Assembly (NCBI GenBank): GCA_003497555.1
Contig: DNNS01000510.1
Coordinates: 1 to 10,483 of the forward strand
Direction: 5' to 3'
Source: Spirochaetia bacterium
Lineage (GTDB): Bacteria; Spirochaetota; UBA12135
DNA: 10,483 nt
The notes below the pieces were generated by a model. That model saw nothing but the letters and a program-made list of their open reading frames with translations, made no database searches and was not told where the DNA came from. Shown in pieces: positions 1-6,285 of this stretch; position 1 is the stretch's first letter; each line of letters opens with the position of its first letter. Both the position numbers and the translations under genes were made by a program.

Positions 1-140
1 AAATGGTTGGGCATACGATAATGGTGTACAATGGTAAAAAATTTATTCCTATACACATTTCTGAAAATTTAATTGGGCATAAATTAGGTGAATTTTCACC
101 TACCCGTATTTTTAAAATGCATGCCGGAGACAGGAAATAA
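1..140 (+). CDS. rpsS: 30S ribosomal protein S19, C-terminal part (5' end outside window)
   Basis: This is the last 45 codons of S19, read in frame from base 3 to a TAA at 138-140. The gene enters from the left edge, so its start is not visible. The protein is part of the 30S head, where it partners S13 near the A-site tRNA. The visible part begins [17 protein letters not shown] and carries the family signature [11 protein letters not shown], followed by the usual short basic tail (FKMHAGDRK). The stop lies three bases before the rplV start, as expected inside the S10 operon. Identification is secure; only the N-terminal half is missing. Confidence 0.95.
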   Translation, partial: MVGHTIMVYNGKKFIPIHISENLIGHKLGEFSPTRIFKMHAGDRK

Positions 141-143
141 CAA

Positions 144-530
144 ATGGAAATACAGGTAACTCAACGCTATCTTCGTTCTTCCCGCAGAAAAATTGCAAAA
201 ATAGGAAACGCTTTAAAAAAATTAACAGTGAAAAAGGCAAAAGCTCAGCTTTTTAACTTTCCCCAAAGAGCCGGAGCATATATTTTAAAGGCTATCAAGG
301 CAGCTGAAAATAATTATCTGCAAAAAACTCCAAATGTAGATACTGACAAACTGTTAATTTTAAATATCATGGTCAATCAGGGGCCTACACTTAAAAGGAT
401 AATGCCCAGAGCAAGGGGAAGCGCGGATCGTATCAATAAACGCACATCGCATCTTACTATTATACTTACCGATCAGATCTCAAAAATACGTTTAACTAAA
501 AAAACAAAAAAATATCAGGGAGAAGAATAG
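144..530 (+). CDS. rplV: 50S ribosomal protein L22
   Basis: L22 of the large subunit, which binds 23S rRNA and sends a long beta hairpin into the wall of the nascent peptide exit tunnel. The 128-residue product shows the hairpin signature GPTLKRIMPRARGSADRINK at about residues 80-99, followed by RTSHLTIIL. Most L22 proteins are near 110-115 residues, so this one has a lysine-rich tail of roughly 15 residues. The start is the ATG three bases after the rpsS stop; the upstream AGGAAA is a weak ribosome binding site, so coupling to rpsS translation is likely. The stop codon TAG is followed at once by the rpsC ATG. Confidence 0.97.
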   Translation: MEIQVTQRYLRSSRRKIAKIGNALKKLTVKKAKAQLFNFPQRAGAYILKAIKAAENNYLQKTPNVDTDKLLILNIMVNQGPTLKRIMPRARGSADRINKRTSHLTIILTDQISKIRLTKKTKKYQGEE

Positions 531-1223
531 ATGGGGCAAAAAGTAAATCCCCGTAGTTTACGCTTAAAAATTACCCGTACCTGGGAAAGTCTCTGGTACG
601 CAGAAAAAAATTTTGGTGATTTTTTAATAGAAGACGTTAAACTTCGCAGATATATAATGAAAAAAATAAAAACCAGCAACGATTTAAAAAAAGTTGATAT
701 CTCAGATATTAAAATCCGCCGGTTTCAGGATAGTGTAAATATCTATATCTATGCTTCTCGGCCTGGATTACTTATCGGAAAAAAAGGAAAAGATATCGAA
801 CAGTTGCGCGAAGAGCTTCAAAAATTGACGCCTAAAAAACTGAATTTAAACATTAACGAAGTAAGAAATACAGAAATTGACGCAAAAATTGTAAGTCAGA
901 ATATTGCACGCATGATCGAAGGGCGAATTTCTTACAAAAGAGCAATAAAACAGGCAATATCCAGCGCAATAAAGAATGGTGCCAAGGGTATAAAAATAGA
1001 AATTTCAGGCAGACTGGCAGGCTCGGATATTGCCAGAGAAGAAAAATTTAAAGAAGGATCCATTCCTTTACATACACTTAAAGCAGACATAGATTACGCA
1101 CATTATGAAGCGCTTACGCAATATGGTTTGACCGGTATAAAAGTATGGATTAACAAGGGCATCGGCACTATGTCCAAAGAAGATACTGCCAAAGATCAGC
1201 CAGAGTTACTAACAAAAAGATAA
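531..1223 (+). CDS. rpsC: 30S ribosomal protein S3
   Basis: S3 sits at the mRNA entry tunnel of the 30S subunit. The 230-residue product starts MGQKVNPRSLRL, as the family does. It has a type II KH domain with the GKKG loop at residues 83-86 (LLIGKKGKDIEQL). The C-terminal S3 domain includes GAKGIKIEISGRLAGSDIAR at 150-169 and IPLHTLKADIDYA at 178-190. A short polar tail ends in KDQPELLTKR. The start codon abuts the rplV stop with no gap, and GGGAGAAG in the rplV tail serves as ribosome binding site. Length and domain order are normal. Confidence 0.97.
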   Translation: MGQKVNPRSLRLKITRTWESLWYAEKNFGDFLIEDVKLRRYIMKKIKTSNDLKKVDISDIKIRRFQDSVNIYIYASRPGLLIGKKGKDIEQLREELQKLTPKKLNLNINEVRNTEIDAKIVSQNIARMIEGRISYKRAIKQAISSAIKNGAKGIKIEISGRLAGSDIAREEKFKEGSIPLHTLKADIDYAHYEALTQYGLTGIKVWINKGIGTMSKEDTAKDQPELLTKR

Positions 1224-1235
1224 GGAGTTGCCTAC

Positions 1236-1646
1236 ATGTTGATGCCGGCAAAAACTAAATATCGCAAACAGCAGCGCGGAAAAATGCGCGGCAGCACCAA
1301 AAGAGGCACTACAATCTCTTTTGGTGAATTCGGGCTTCTTACATTGCAAAGCGCCTGGATAACTGCCAATCAGATTGAAGCTGCCAGAGTTGCAATCAAT
1401 CGTTCGCTTAAAAAAGGCGGAAAACTATGGATAAGGATCTTTCCTGATAAACCTTACACAAAACTTCCGGCCGAAACCAGAATGGGTAAAGGAAAAGGAT
1501 CTCCTGAGTATTGGGTAGCGCCTGTCAAACCTGGAAGAATTCTTTTTGAAATCGGGGGCGTACCAGAGATTCAGGCTTTTGAATCTTTACGAAAGGCATC
1601 ATTTAAATTGCCGATAGCATGTAAAATTATTAAAAAAGAAGTATAA
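1236..1646 (+). CDS. rplP: 50S ribosomal protein L16
   Basis: L16 helps shape the A-site and the central protuberance side of the 50S subunit and is needed late in its assembly. The 136-residue product begins [16 protein letters not shown], the usual start of the family. The conserved basic loop RMGKGKG lies at residues 82-88, followed by [17 protein letters not shown]. The first ATG was chosen because it sits 8 nt after AAGGAG (1222-1227), which overlaps the rpsC stop; the second ATG, two codons on, is the less likely start. Length is normal. Confidence 0.97.
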   Translation: MLMPAKTKYRKQQRGKMRGSTKRGTTISFGEFGLLTLQSAWITANQIEAARVAINRSLKKGGKLWIRIFPDKPYTKLPAETRMGKGKGSPEYWVAPVKPGRILFEIGGVPEIQAFESLRKASFKLPIACKIIKKEV

Positions 1647-1648
1647 CT

Positions 1649-1867
1649 ATGGCAGAGAAAACACAAGATTATACAAATCTGGAACCGGCACGGCTTCTGG
1701 AACGTGAAAAAGAAATCAGAGGAGAATGGCGTAAACTCCGTTTTGACAAAACTTTATCCAAGCTGCAGGACACTTCAAAATTAAAAAAATGCCGAAAAGA
1801 ACTGGCGCGGGTTTTAACACAATTAACAATAGCTGAAAAAAGGGTTAAGGCAGATGAAAAAAAATAA
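1649..1867 (+). CDS. rpmC: 50S ribosomal protein L29
   Basis: L29 is a small two-helix protein near the exit of the peptide tunnel, close to L23 and the docking place of trigger factor and SRP. The 72-residue product has the expected charged helical pattern, with RGEWRKLRFDKTLSKLQDTS around residues 24-43 and CRKELARVLTQLTIAEKR after it. The N-terminus is a few residues longer than in many L29 proteins. There is no good Shine-Dalgarno sequence in front of the ATG; it lies two bases after the rplP stop, so coupling is likely. Its 3' end overlaps rpsQ by 14 nt. The family match is weaker in sequence than for its neighbours, but order and size fit. Confidence 0.92.
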   Translation: MAEKTQDYTNLEPARLLEREKEIRGEWRKLRFDKTLSKLQDTSKLKKCRKELARVLTQLTIAEKRVKADEKK

Positions 1868-2201
1868 ACGAATACTGGAAGGTGTTGTTGTATCCAATAA
1901 AATGCAAAAAACAGCTGTGGTTCGAGTAGATACTTTTAAAATACATAAAACATATAAAAAACGTTTTAAATGGAGCAAAAACTATAAAATTCATGATGAG
2001 AATAATAAATGCCGCCCAGGAGATATAGTTTCGTTTTTAGAATGCCGCCCGTTAAGCAAAACAAAACGATTCACATTAAAACAGATAATTAAAGAAAAAA
2101 ACGAAAATATTGATGATATTGTATTAAAAGATGATGTTTCCAAAATATTGAATAAAAAGCAAAACGATGTATCTAATCAGGAAGAGGCAACACAGTCATG
2201 A
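1854..2201 (+). CDS. rpsQ: 30S ribosomal protein S17 with extended C-terminus
   Basis: S17 is an early-binding OB-fold protein that contacts 16S rRNA helices 7 and 11. The core at residues 5-82 carries the family features: [20 protein letters not shown] at the N-terminus, then [17 protein letters not shown] and a final strand with RPLSKTKRF. Typical S17 proteins stop at about 80-90 residues. This one has 115, with a polar tail rich in Asp, Asn and Lys from about residue 83. The start is inside the rpmC end (14-nt overlap) behind a short AAGG. It is the only complete reading frame here ending in TGA, in an ATGA overlap with rplN. Confidence 0.95.
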   Translation: MKKNKRILEGVVVSNKMQKTAVVRVDTFKIHKTYKKRFKWSKNYKIHDENNKCRPGDIVSFLECRPLSKTKRFTLKQIIKEKNENIDDIVLKDDVSKILNKKQNDVSNQEEATQS

Positions 2202-2566
2202 TACAGGTTCAAACTACTCTTAATGTGGTTGATAACAGCGGTGCAAAAAAAGTCATGTGTATCAAGGTCTTGGGAGGAAGTAAAAAACGTACAGCACATA
2301 TCGGCGACGTCATTGTCTGTTCGGTAAAGGATACCATTCCCAATTCGCCATTGAAAAAAGGCAGTGTGGTTAAGGCGGTAATAGTCCGTACTAAAGAAAG
2401 CATAAAACGTAATGACGGAAGTACAATCAGGTTTGACGACAATTCAGCAGTCATTATTGGAACGGATTTAAATCCGCGGGGAACAAGAATTTTTGGGCCT
2501 GTTGCACGCGAGCTGCGAGACAGACAATTTATGAAAATAATATCTTTAGCTCCCGAGGTTGTGTAA
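2198..2566 (+). CDS. rplN: 50S ribosomal protein L14
   Basis: L14 lies at the subunit interface of the 50S particle and forms an intersubunit bridge with 16S rRNA. The 122-residue product is full length and strongly conserved: [19 protein letters not shown] at the start, [20 protein letters not shown] at 60-79, and [15 protein letters not shown] at 93-107. The ATG overlaps the rpsQ stop as ATGA; GAGG at 2184-2187 is the ribosome binding site. This gene opens the spc part of the cluster. No separate promoter region exists upstream, so it is read through from the S10 part. Confidence 0.98.
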   Translation: MIQVQTTLNVVDNSGAKKVMCIKVLGGSKKRTAHIGDVIVCSVKDTIPNSPLKKGSVVKAVIVRTKESIKRNDGSTIRFDDNSAVIIGTDLNPRGTRIFGPVARELRDRQFMKIISLAPEVV

Positions 2567-2569
2567 ATT

Positions 2570-2938
2570 ATGATTCAGCAGAAAAAAAAGTATAAAAGAT
2601 CCGGCAGTAATTCCGGGAAAATCAAGTTAAAATTCAGAAAAAACGATATTGTCAGGGTCATAAGCGGAAAGGAAAAGGGGAAAGAAGGAAAAATTACAGA
2701 AATTGACAGAGTTAACCTGAGAGTCAAAATCGAAGGTATCAACAAAATTAAAAAGGGAATCAAACGTACACGCGAAGATCAAAAAGGCGGGTTTGTTGAA
2801 AAAGAGCTGCCTCTTCATGTTTCAAAAATCATGCTGATCGACCCGCAAACCCAAAAATTAACACGCATTGGTATTAAAACAATCGACGGAAAAAAAATTC
2901 GTTATGCAAAAAAAAGCAATACCGAACTCGATAAATAG
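2570..2938 (+). CDS. rplX: 50S ribosomal protein L24
   Basis: L24 is an assembly initiator protein of the 50S subunit that binds the 5' part of 23S rRNA. The KOW motif lies at about residues 24-50 (NDIVRVISGKEKGKEGKITE), followed by the GGFVEKELPLHVSKIMLIDP segment at 73-92. The protein has 122 residues, against the usual 100-105. The excess is a basic N-terminal stretch of about 17 residues (KKKYKRSGSNSGK). No ATG, GTG or TTG nearer the KOW core is apparent in the frame, and GAGG (2555-2558) precedes the chosen ATG, though at a long spacing of about 11 nt. Confidence 0.95.
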   Translation: MIQQKKKYKRSGSNSGKIKLKFRKNDIVRVISGKEKGKEGKITEIDRVNLRVKIEGINKIKKGIKRTREDQKGGFVEKELPLHVSKIMLIDPQTQKLTRIGIKTIDGKKIRYAKKSNTELDK

Positions 2939-2955
2939 AGACAAAGGAAAACAGC

Positions 2956-3501
2956 ATGGTTGTCGGAAGTTACGAATACTATAAACAAAAAGCGGCTCCT
3001 GCCATCAAACAGGATTTTAAATTAGCATCTGCGATGGCAGTGCCCAGGCTTCATAAAATTGTTCTTAATATGGGAGTAGGGGCTGCCAAGGAAAATAAAA
3101 ACCTTCTGACAAATGCGCTTAACGAATTAACCCTTATTTCCGGACAGAAAGCGCTTGCTACTAAAGCTAAAAAGGCTATTTCGCAGTTTAAAATACGAAA
3201 AGATATGGAAATCGGCGCTGCGGTTACTTTACGCGGAAAAAAGATGTATGACTTTTTTTGTCGTTTAATTCACGTTGCAATCCCCAGGGTAAGAGATTTC
3301 AACGGACTATCCAGAAAATCTTTTGATCAGCATGGAAATTATACCTTTTCCCTAAAAGAACAAATAGTATTCCCTGAAATAGTTTTTGACAAAGTAGATA
3401 AAATATGCGGACTTAATATAACTATCGTAACAACAACTGACAGCCGTGAGATGGCCCTGCGTTTACTCGAATTAATGGGAATGCCCTTTAAAAAAAAATA
3501 A
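2956..3501 (+). CDS. rplE: 50S ribosomal protein L5
   Basis: L5 binds 5S rRNA in the central protuberance and contacts P-site tRNA. The 181-residue product is full length. Family signatures are KIVLNMGVG at 34-42, ATKAKKAISQFKIRK at 68-82, IPRVRDFNGL at 109-118 and GNYTFSLKEQIVFPE at 127-141. The C-terminus LLELMGMPF is typical. The ATG lies 7 nt after AAGGA (2944-2948). The short gap before it (17 nt) shows no evident S8-type regulatory hairpin of the kind found at this junction in E. coli. Confidence 0.98.
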   Translation: MVVGSYEYYKQKAAPAIKQDFKLASAMAVPRLHKIVLNMGVGAAKENKNLLTNALNELTLISGQKALATKAKKAISQFKIRKDMEIGAAVTLRGKKMYDFFCRLIHVAIPRVRDFNGLSRKSFDQHGNYTFSLKEQIVFPEIVFDKVDKICGLNITIVTTTDSREMALRLLELMGMPFKKK

Positions 3502-3531
3502 AACAAGAAAAAGTTGTATGAGGATTTATTA

Positions 3532-3717
3532 ATGGCGAAAAAATCAATGATTGCCAAACACTTACGGCCGAAAAAATTTAAAACCAGAGAATATAGTCGA
3601 TGTCTGCTCTGCGGACGGCCCAGAGGATATCTGCGAAAATTTAAGATGTGCCGAATCTGTTTTAGAAAACTGGCATCTGACGGACAAATCCCCGGCGTGG
3701 TCAAGGCCAGCTGGTAA
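3532..3717 (+). CDS. rpsN: 30S ribosomal protein S14, zinc-binding (type Z)
   Basis: This is the short, zinc-ribbon form of S14 (61 residues), a 30S head protein near S3 and S10. Four cysteines sit as C-x2-C-x12-C-x2-C at residues 24, 27, 40 and 43. The rest fits the type Z pattern, ending [16 protein letters not shown] chose the ATG at 3532, giving [10 protein letters not shown]. An in-frame ATG at 3514 would add six residues but would place the GAGGA ribosome binding site (around 3517-3521) inside the gene. Type Z S14 is ancestral in many bacteria, while others carry a zinc-free, longer form. Confidence 0.96.
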   Translation: MAKKSMIAKHLRPKKFKTREYSRCLLCGRPRGYLRKFKMCRICFRKLASDGQIPGVVKASW

Positions 3718-3727
3718 GGAATAATAA

Positions 3728-4117
3728 ATGGCTAATATAGATACAATATCTGATTCACTTACTATCATTCGTAATGCATGTGCTGTAAAACATCAAAAAG
3801 CTAAAATAAAACACTCCAAAATCATGGAAAATATCGTAAATATTCTTAAACAGGAAGGCTATATAGAAGATTTCAGTGTCGAAAATAAAAAGAATATAAT
3901 AATAAATTTAAAATATGATTTGAAAAAAAATTCTGTAATTACAGAAATCTCGCGCATCAGCAAATCCAGCCGCAGAGAATATTCATCGGTAAAAAAAATC
4001 CCGCGTATAGCCAACGGCTATGCTACGGTTATTCTTACAACCCCTAAGGGCATACTGACCGGCCGTGAAGCCAGGAAACAAAATGTCGGCGGGGAAGTAC
4101 TTTGTTTTGTACTGTAA
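3728..4117 (+). CDS. rpsH: 30S ribosomal protein S8
   Basis: S8 is a primary binding protein of the 16S central domain; in E. coli it also represses the spc operon by binding its mRNA. The 129-residue product is full length. It has the N-terminal pattern DSLTIIRNA, and the diagnostic C-terminus REARKQNVGGEVLCFVL at 113-129. The usual S/T-K-G turn appears as TTPKGILTG. The ATG follows AAGGA (3716-3720), which overlaps the rpsN stop, by 7 nt. I see no obvious S8 target hairpin within the operon, so autoregulation cannot be judged from the sequence. Confidence 0.97.
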   Translation: MANIDTISDSLTIIRNACAVKHQKAKIKHSKIMENIVNILKQEGYIEDFSVENKKNIIINLKYDLKKNSVITEISRISKSSRREYSSVKKIPRIANGYATVILTTPKGILTGREARKQNVGGEVLCFVL

Positions 4118-4141
4118 TTAATACGGATAGAGGTTGTCATA

Positions 4142-4696
4142 ATGTCTAATTTCTCCAATAAACCTATCATGCTCCCGAAGGGAACAGATTGCATATTAAA
4201 AGAAAATCAAATACAAATAAAGGGACCCAATGGGTCCATATCCAAAACAATTATGCCCAATATTAAAATTACAAATGAAAACAATATGCTTTCAGTAAAA
4301 ATAACCGATGAAAAAGTAAAAAAAAAGGCAATGTATCTGGGGCTGGGTGTGAGTCTAATCAGAAATATGATCAAAGGCGTTAATAATAAATTTACAAAAA
4401 GGCTGCTGCTAAACGGTGTCGGGTACAGAGCCCAGTTAAACGGCAAGATTATTAATTTTAAACTTGGGTTTTCTCACGAAATTAATTATACATTACCGGA
4501 AGGTATTAAAGCTGCAATTGATAAAAATGTCGTTATTGATCTGGAGAGCGTTGACAAAGAGCTTATTGGACAGGTAGCTTCCGAGATTAGAAAAATTCGC
4601 AAGGTAGAACCGTATAAAGAGAAAGGCATTAAATATGATGGCGAATATGTTCGGCGTAAGGCCGGAAAAACTGCTGTGGGGGGCGGAGGCGCATAA
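4142..4696 (+). CDS. rplF: 50S ribosomal protein L6
   Basis: L6 binds 23S rRNA near the sarcin-ricin loop and factor-binding site. Two repeated L6 folds are expected. Visible marks are KGPNG at 27-31, NGVGYRA at 91-97 and the family signature PYKEKGIKYDGEYVRRKAGK at 157-176. Residues 4-6 (FSN) differ from the common RIGKKPI start, leaving only NKPI. The last residues are AVGGGGA; their codons contain the GGAGG that serves rplR. The ATG lies 8 nt after AGAGG (4129-4133). The stop TAA shares one base with the rplR ATG. Confidence 0.97.
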   Translation: MSNFSNKPIMLPKGTDCILKENQIQIKGPNGSISKTIMPNIKITNENNMLSVKITDEKVKKKAMYLGLGVSLIRNMIKGVNNKFTKRLLLNGVGYRAQLNGKIINFKLGFSHEINYTLPEGIKAAIDKNVVIDLESVDKELIGQVASEIRKIRKVEPYKEKGIKYDGEYVRRKAGKTAVGGGGA

Positions 4697-5064
4697 TGGA
4701 TAAAAAAAAAGAAAAATTATTTCGCAGAAAATCGAAGATTAGAAGTAAAATCAGCGGTTCGGCGGAAAAACCAAGACTAACAGTCTATAAGAGTCAGCGA
4801 TACATCTATGCGCAAATAATAAACGATCAAGATGGTAAAACAATTTGTTCTGCATACACCGGAGAATTGGTTTCGGCTGATGAAAAGAAAAATACCAAAT
4901 CGTTTAAAAATATTGACTATGCTGTTAAATTGGGAAAACTTATTGCCGACAAAGCTTTAAAAAATAATATACAAAACATCGTTTTTGACCGTAACGGTAA
5001 AATTTATCACGGCAGAATCAAATCACTTGCTGAAGCCGCCAGACAAAACGGTCTGAAGTTTTAA
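4696..5064 (+). CDS. rplR: 50S ribosomal protein L18
   Basis: L18 binds 5S rRNA together with L5 and anchors it to the central protuberance. The 122-residue product has the basic N-terminus [18 protein letters not shown], then [15 protein letters not shown] at 26-40, and the conserved C-terminus [12 protein letters not shown]. The start overlaps the rplF stop by one base (TAATG), with GGAGG at 4685-4689, 6 nt upstream inside rplF. A run of nine A residues at 4702-4710 encodes lysines 3-5 and is the kind of tract where sequence errors or slippage can occur; the frame is intact here. Confidence 0.97.
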   Translation: MDKKKEKLFRRKSKIRSKISGSAEKPRLTVYKSQRYIYAQIINDQDGKTICSAYTGELVSADEKKNTKSFKNIDYAVKLGKLIADKALKNNIQNIVFDRNGKIYHGRIKSLAEAARQNGLKF

Positions 5065-5074
5065 GGAGAATATT

Positions 5075-5584
5075 GTGCAATCAGGGAAAAAACCATCTGA
5101 AAAAAATTCATTATATGAAGAAAAATTGGTGAAACTAAACAGAGTTGCAAAAGTTGTAAAAGGAGGCCGGCGATTTAGTTTTGCTGCCCTGATGGTGGTT
5201 GGTGATAAAAAAGGGCATGTCGGAATCGGATATGGAAAGGCCAAAGAGGTACCGGATGCCATCCGCAAAGGAATTGAAGACGCAAAAAAAAACCTTGTGA
5301 AAATTAATTTAAAAGGAAAAACTATTCCTCATGAAGTGAAAGCCAAGTTTTGTAAGTCTATTGTCTGGATGAAACCTGCATCTGAAGGAACAGGTATTAT
5401 TGCCGGCAGGGCAGTAAGGCCGCTTGTAGAATTTGCCGGAATACAGAATATTTTAACCAAGGCACATGGGTCGCATAATACAATAAATACTCTTAAAGCC
5501 GCTTTAGATTGCCTGAGAAAATTAAAAAATATCAGAATATTGGCAGAAAATCGGGCACTATTGCCTGAAAAAATTTTTGAATAG
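5075..5584 (+). CDS. rpsE: 30S ribosomal protein S5
   Basis: S5 lies on the back of the 30S subunit near the mRNA entry site, and mutations in its N-terminal loop give spectinomycin resistance in other bacteria. The 169-residue product shows the double-stranded RNA-binding-like S5 domain with [17 protein letters not shown] at 28-44. The C-terminal domain has [11 protein letters not shown] at 101-111 and [14 protein letters not shown]. After GTGIIAG the common GGAVR reads GRAVR. The start is GTG, 6 nt after AAGGAG (5063-5068), which overlaps the rplR stop; no ATG fits. Confidence 0.97.
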   Translation: MQSGKKPSEKNSLYEEKLVKLNRVAKVVKGGRRFSFAALMVVGDKKGHVGIGYGKAKEVPDAIRKGIEDAKKNLVKINLKGKTIPHEVKAKFCKSIVWMKPASEGTGIIAGRAVRPLVEFAGIQNILTKAHGSHNTINTLKAALDCLRKLKNIRILAENRALLPEKIFE

Positions 5585-5594
5585 AGAAGGCTAT

Positions 5595-5795
5595 ATGGCA
5601 GAAGATAAAATCAAGATCACGCTTATTAAAAGTATAATAGGGCGCAATCAAAGGCAAAGAAATACTGTTCGTTCACTTGGCTTGTATAAAATTCACGATT
5701 CTGTAATCATGAACAATAATCCTGCCATCAAGGGAATGATCAATAAAGTCTGTATGCTTGTAAAAACTGAAAAATATAACGGTCAAGGGAAATAA
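5595..5795 (+). CDS. rpmD: 50S ribosomal protein L30
   Basis: L30 is a small peripheral 50S protein. The 66-residue product starts [17 protein letters not shown] and continues with [17 protein letters not shown] and the family's [17 protein letters not shown] placed the start at 5595 because AGAAGG (5585-5590) lies just upstream and the residues then match the usual L30 N-terminus. An earlier in-frame ATG at 5577, inside rpsE, would swallow the ribosome binding site and add six unconserved residues. Spacing from rpsE is 10 nt and to rplO is 4 nt. Confidence 0.95.
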   Translation: MAEDKIKITLIKSIIGRNQRQRNTVRSLGLYKIHDSVIMNNNPAIKGMINKVCMLVKTEKYNGQGK

Positions 5796-5799
5796 TGCG

Positions 5800-6198
5800 A
5801 TGGAAAAAATATTAATCAGGCCGCCGCGAGCAGGGAAAAAGAAAAAAATTTTAGGGCGCGGATCTTCTTCCGGTAAAGGGGGGACTGCAACCCGAGGGAA
5901 TAAAGGCGCTAAATCACGCAGCGGATATTCTAGGAGAATAGGTTTTGAAGGCGGACAAATGCCGCTAATCAGACGCATGCCCAAAAAAGGTTTTACTAAC
6001 GGACCTTTTAAAAAAGATGTACAAGCTATAAATCTTGATCGTATTAACCAGAAATTCAACGATAACGAAACCGTTAGTCTCGATGCTCTTAAAAATAAAC
6101 GATTGGTACATGGATATAATATTAATGTAAAAATTTTGGGAAAAGGCGAATTTCAAAAAAAACTGGTTTTTGACGAAACACTTGCTTTTTCTGAATGA
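5800..6198 (+). CDS. rplO: 50S ribosomal protein L15, cut short by an in-frame TGA
   Basis: L15 binds 23S rRNA late in 50S assembly. The 132 residues before the TGA contain the glycine-rich N-terminal part with [20 protein letters not shown] at 19-38 and the conserved [17 protein letters not shown] at 49-65. They end in the C-terminal core with ETLAFSE. The TGA at 6196-6198 falls where other L15 proteins have Ser or Gly in the motif F/I-S-x-(S/G)-A-R/K. The same frame continues with L15-like residues to 6285. AAGGGA (5785-5790) is the ribosome binding site. A real nonsense mutation, a sequencing or assembly error, or readthrough could explain this; I consider the first two the more likely. 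Confidence 0.9.
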   Translation: MEKILIRPPRAGKKKKILGRGSSSGKGGTATRGNKGAKSRSGYSRRIGFEGGQMPLIRRMPKKGFTNGPFKKDVQAINLDRINQKFNDNETVSLDALKNKRLVHGYNINVKILGKGEFQKKLVFDETLAFSE

Positions 6199-6285
6199 GC
6201 TCGTCAGAAAATCACTGCAGCCGGAAGTACTATTATTGCTATTGAAAAAAAAGATAGTAAGACCCAACCATCAGGCAATAAATAA
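6199..6285 (+). pseudogene. rplO: C-terminal remnant of L15 beyond the in-frame TGA
   Basis: After the TGA the rplO frame stays open for 28 codons to a TAA at 6283-6285, which abuts the secY ATG. The first residues, ARQKITAAGSTIIAIEK, match the conserved end of L15 (SA-x-x-I-x-AAGG pattern); the rest is a polar tail. There is no start codon or ribosome binding site for separate translation, so this is the tail of L15 and not a gene of its own. If the TGA is an artefact, L15 would be 161 residues long and span 5800-6285. Confidence 0.85.

Noticed and set aside
2209..2454. Minus-strand open frame of 81 codons opposite rplN
   Set aside because: It is the shadow of a highly conserved gene, has no family resemblance and no ribosome binding site of its own.
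2939..2955. S8 translational control site at the rplX-rplE junction
   Set aside because: The 17-nt gap shows no hairpin like the E. coli S8 target; nothing supports it.
3514..3531. Upstream ATG as the rpsN start
   Set aside because: It would include the ribosome binding site in the gene and add six residues absent from the S14 family.
5673..6059. Minus-strand open frame of 128 codons opposite rpmD and rplO
   Set aside because: Long only because the sense strand encodes many Lys and Gly codons; the product is low in complexity and unlike any family I know.
6196..6198. Reassigned genetic code (TGA as Trp or Gly)
   Set aside because: A reassigned code would place TGA in many genes; here only one internal TGA occurs, Trp is always TGG, and rpsQ ends at a TGA in a normal ATGA overlap.
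6196..6240. Selenocysteine insertion at the rplO TGA
   Set aside because: No convincing SECIS-like hairpin follows the TGA, and L15 has no catalytic Cys or Sec at this place.
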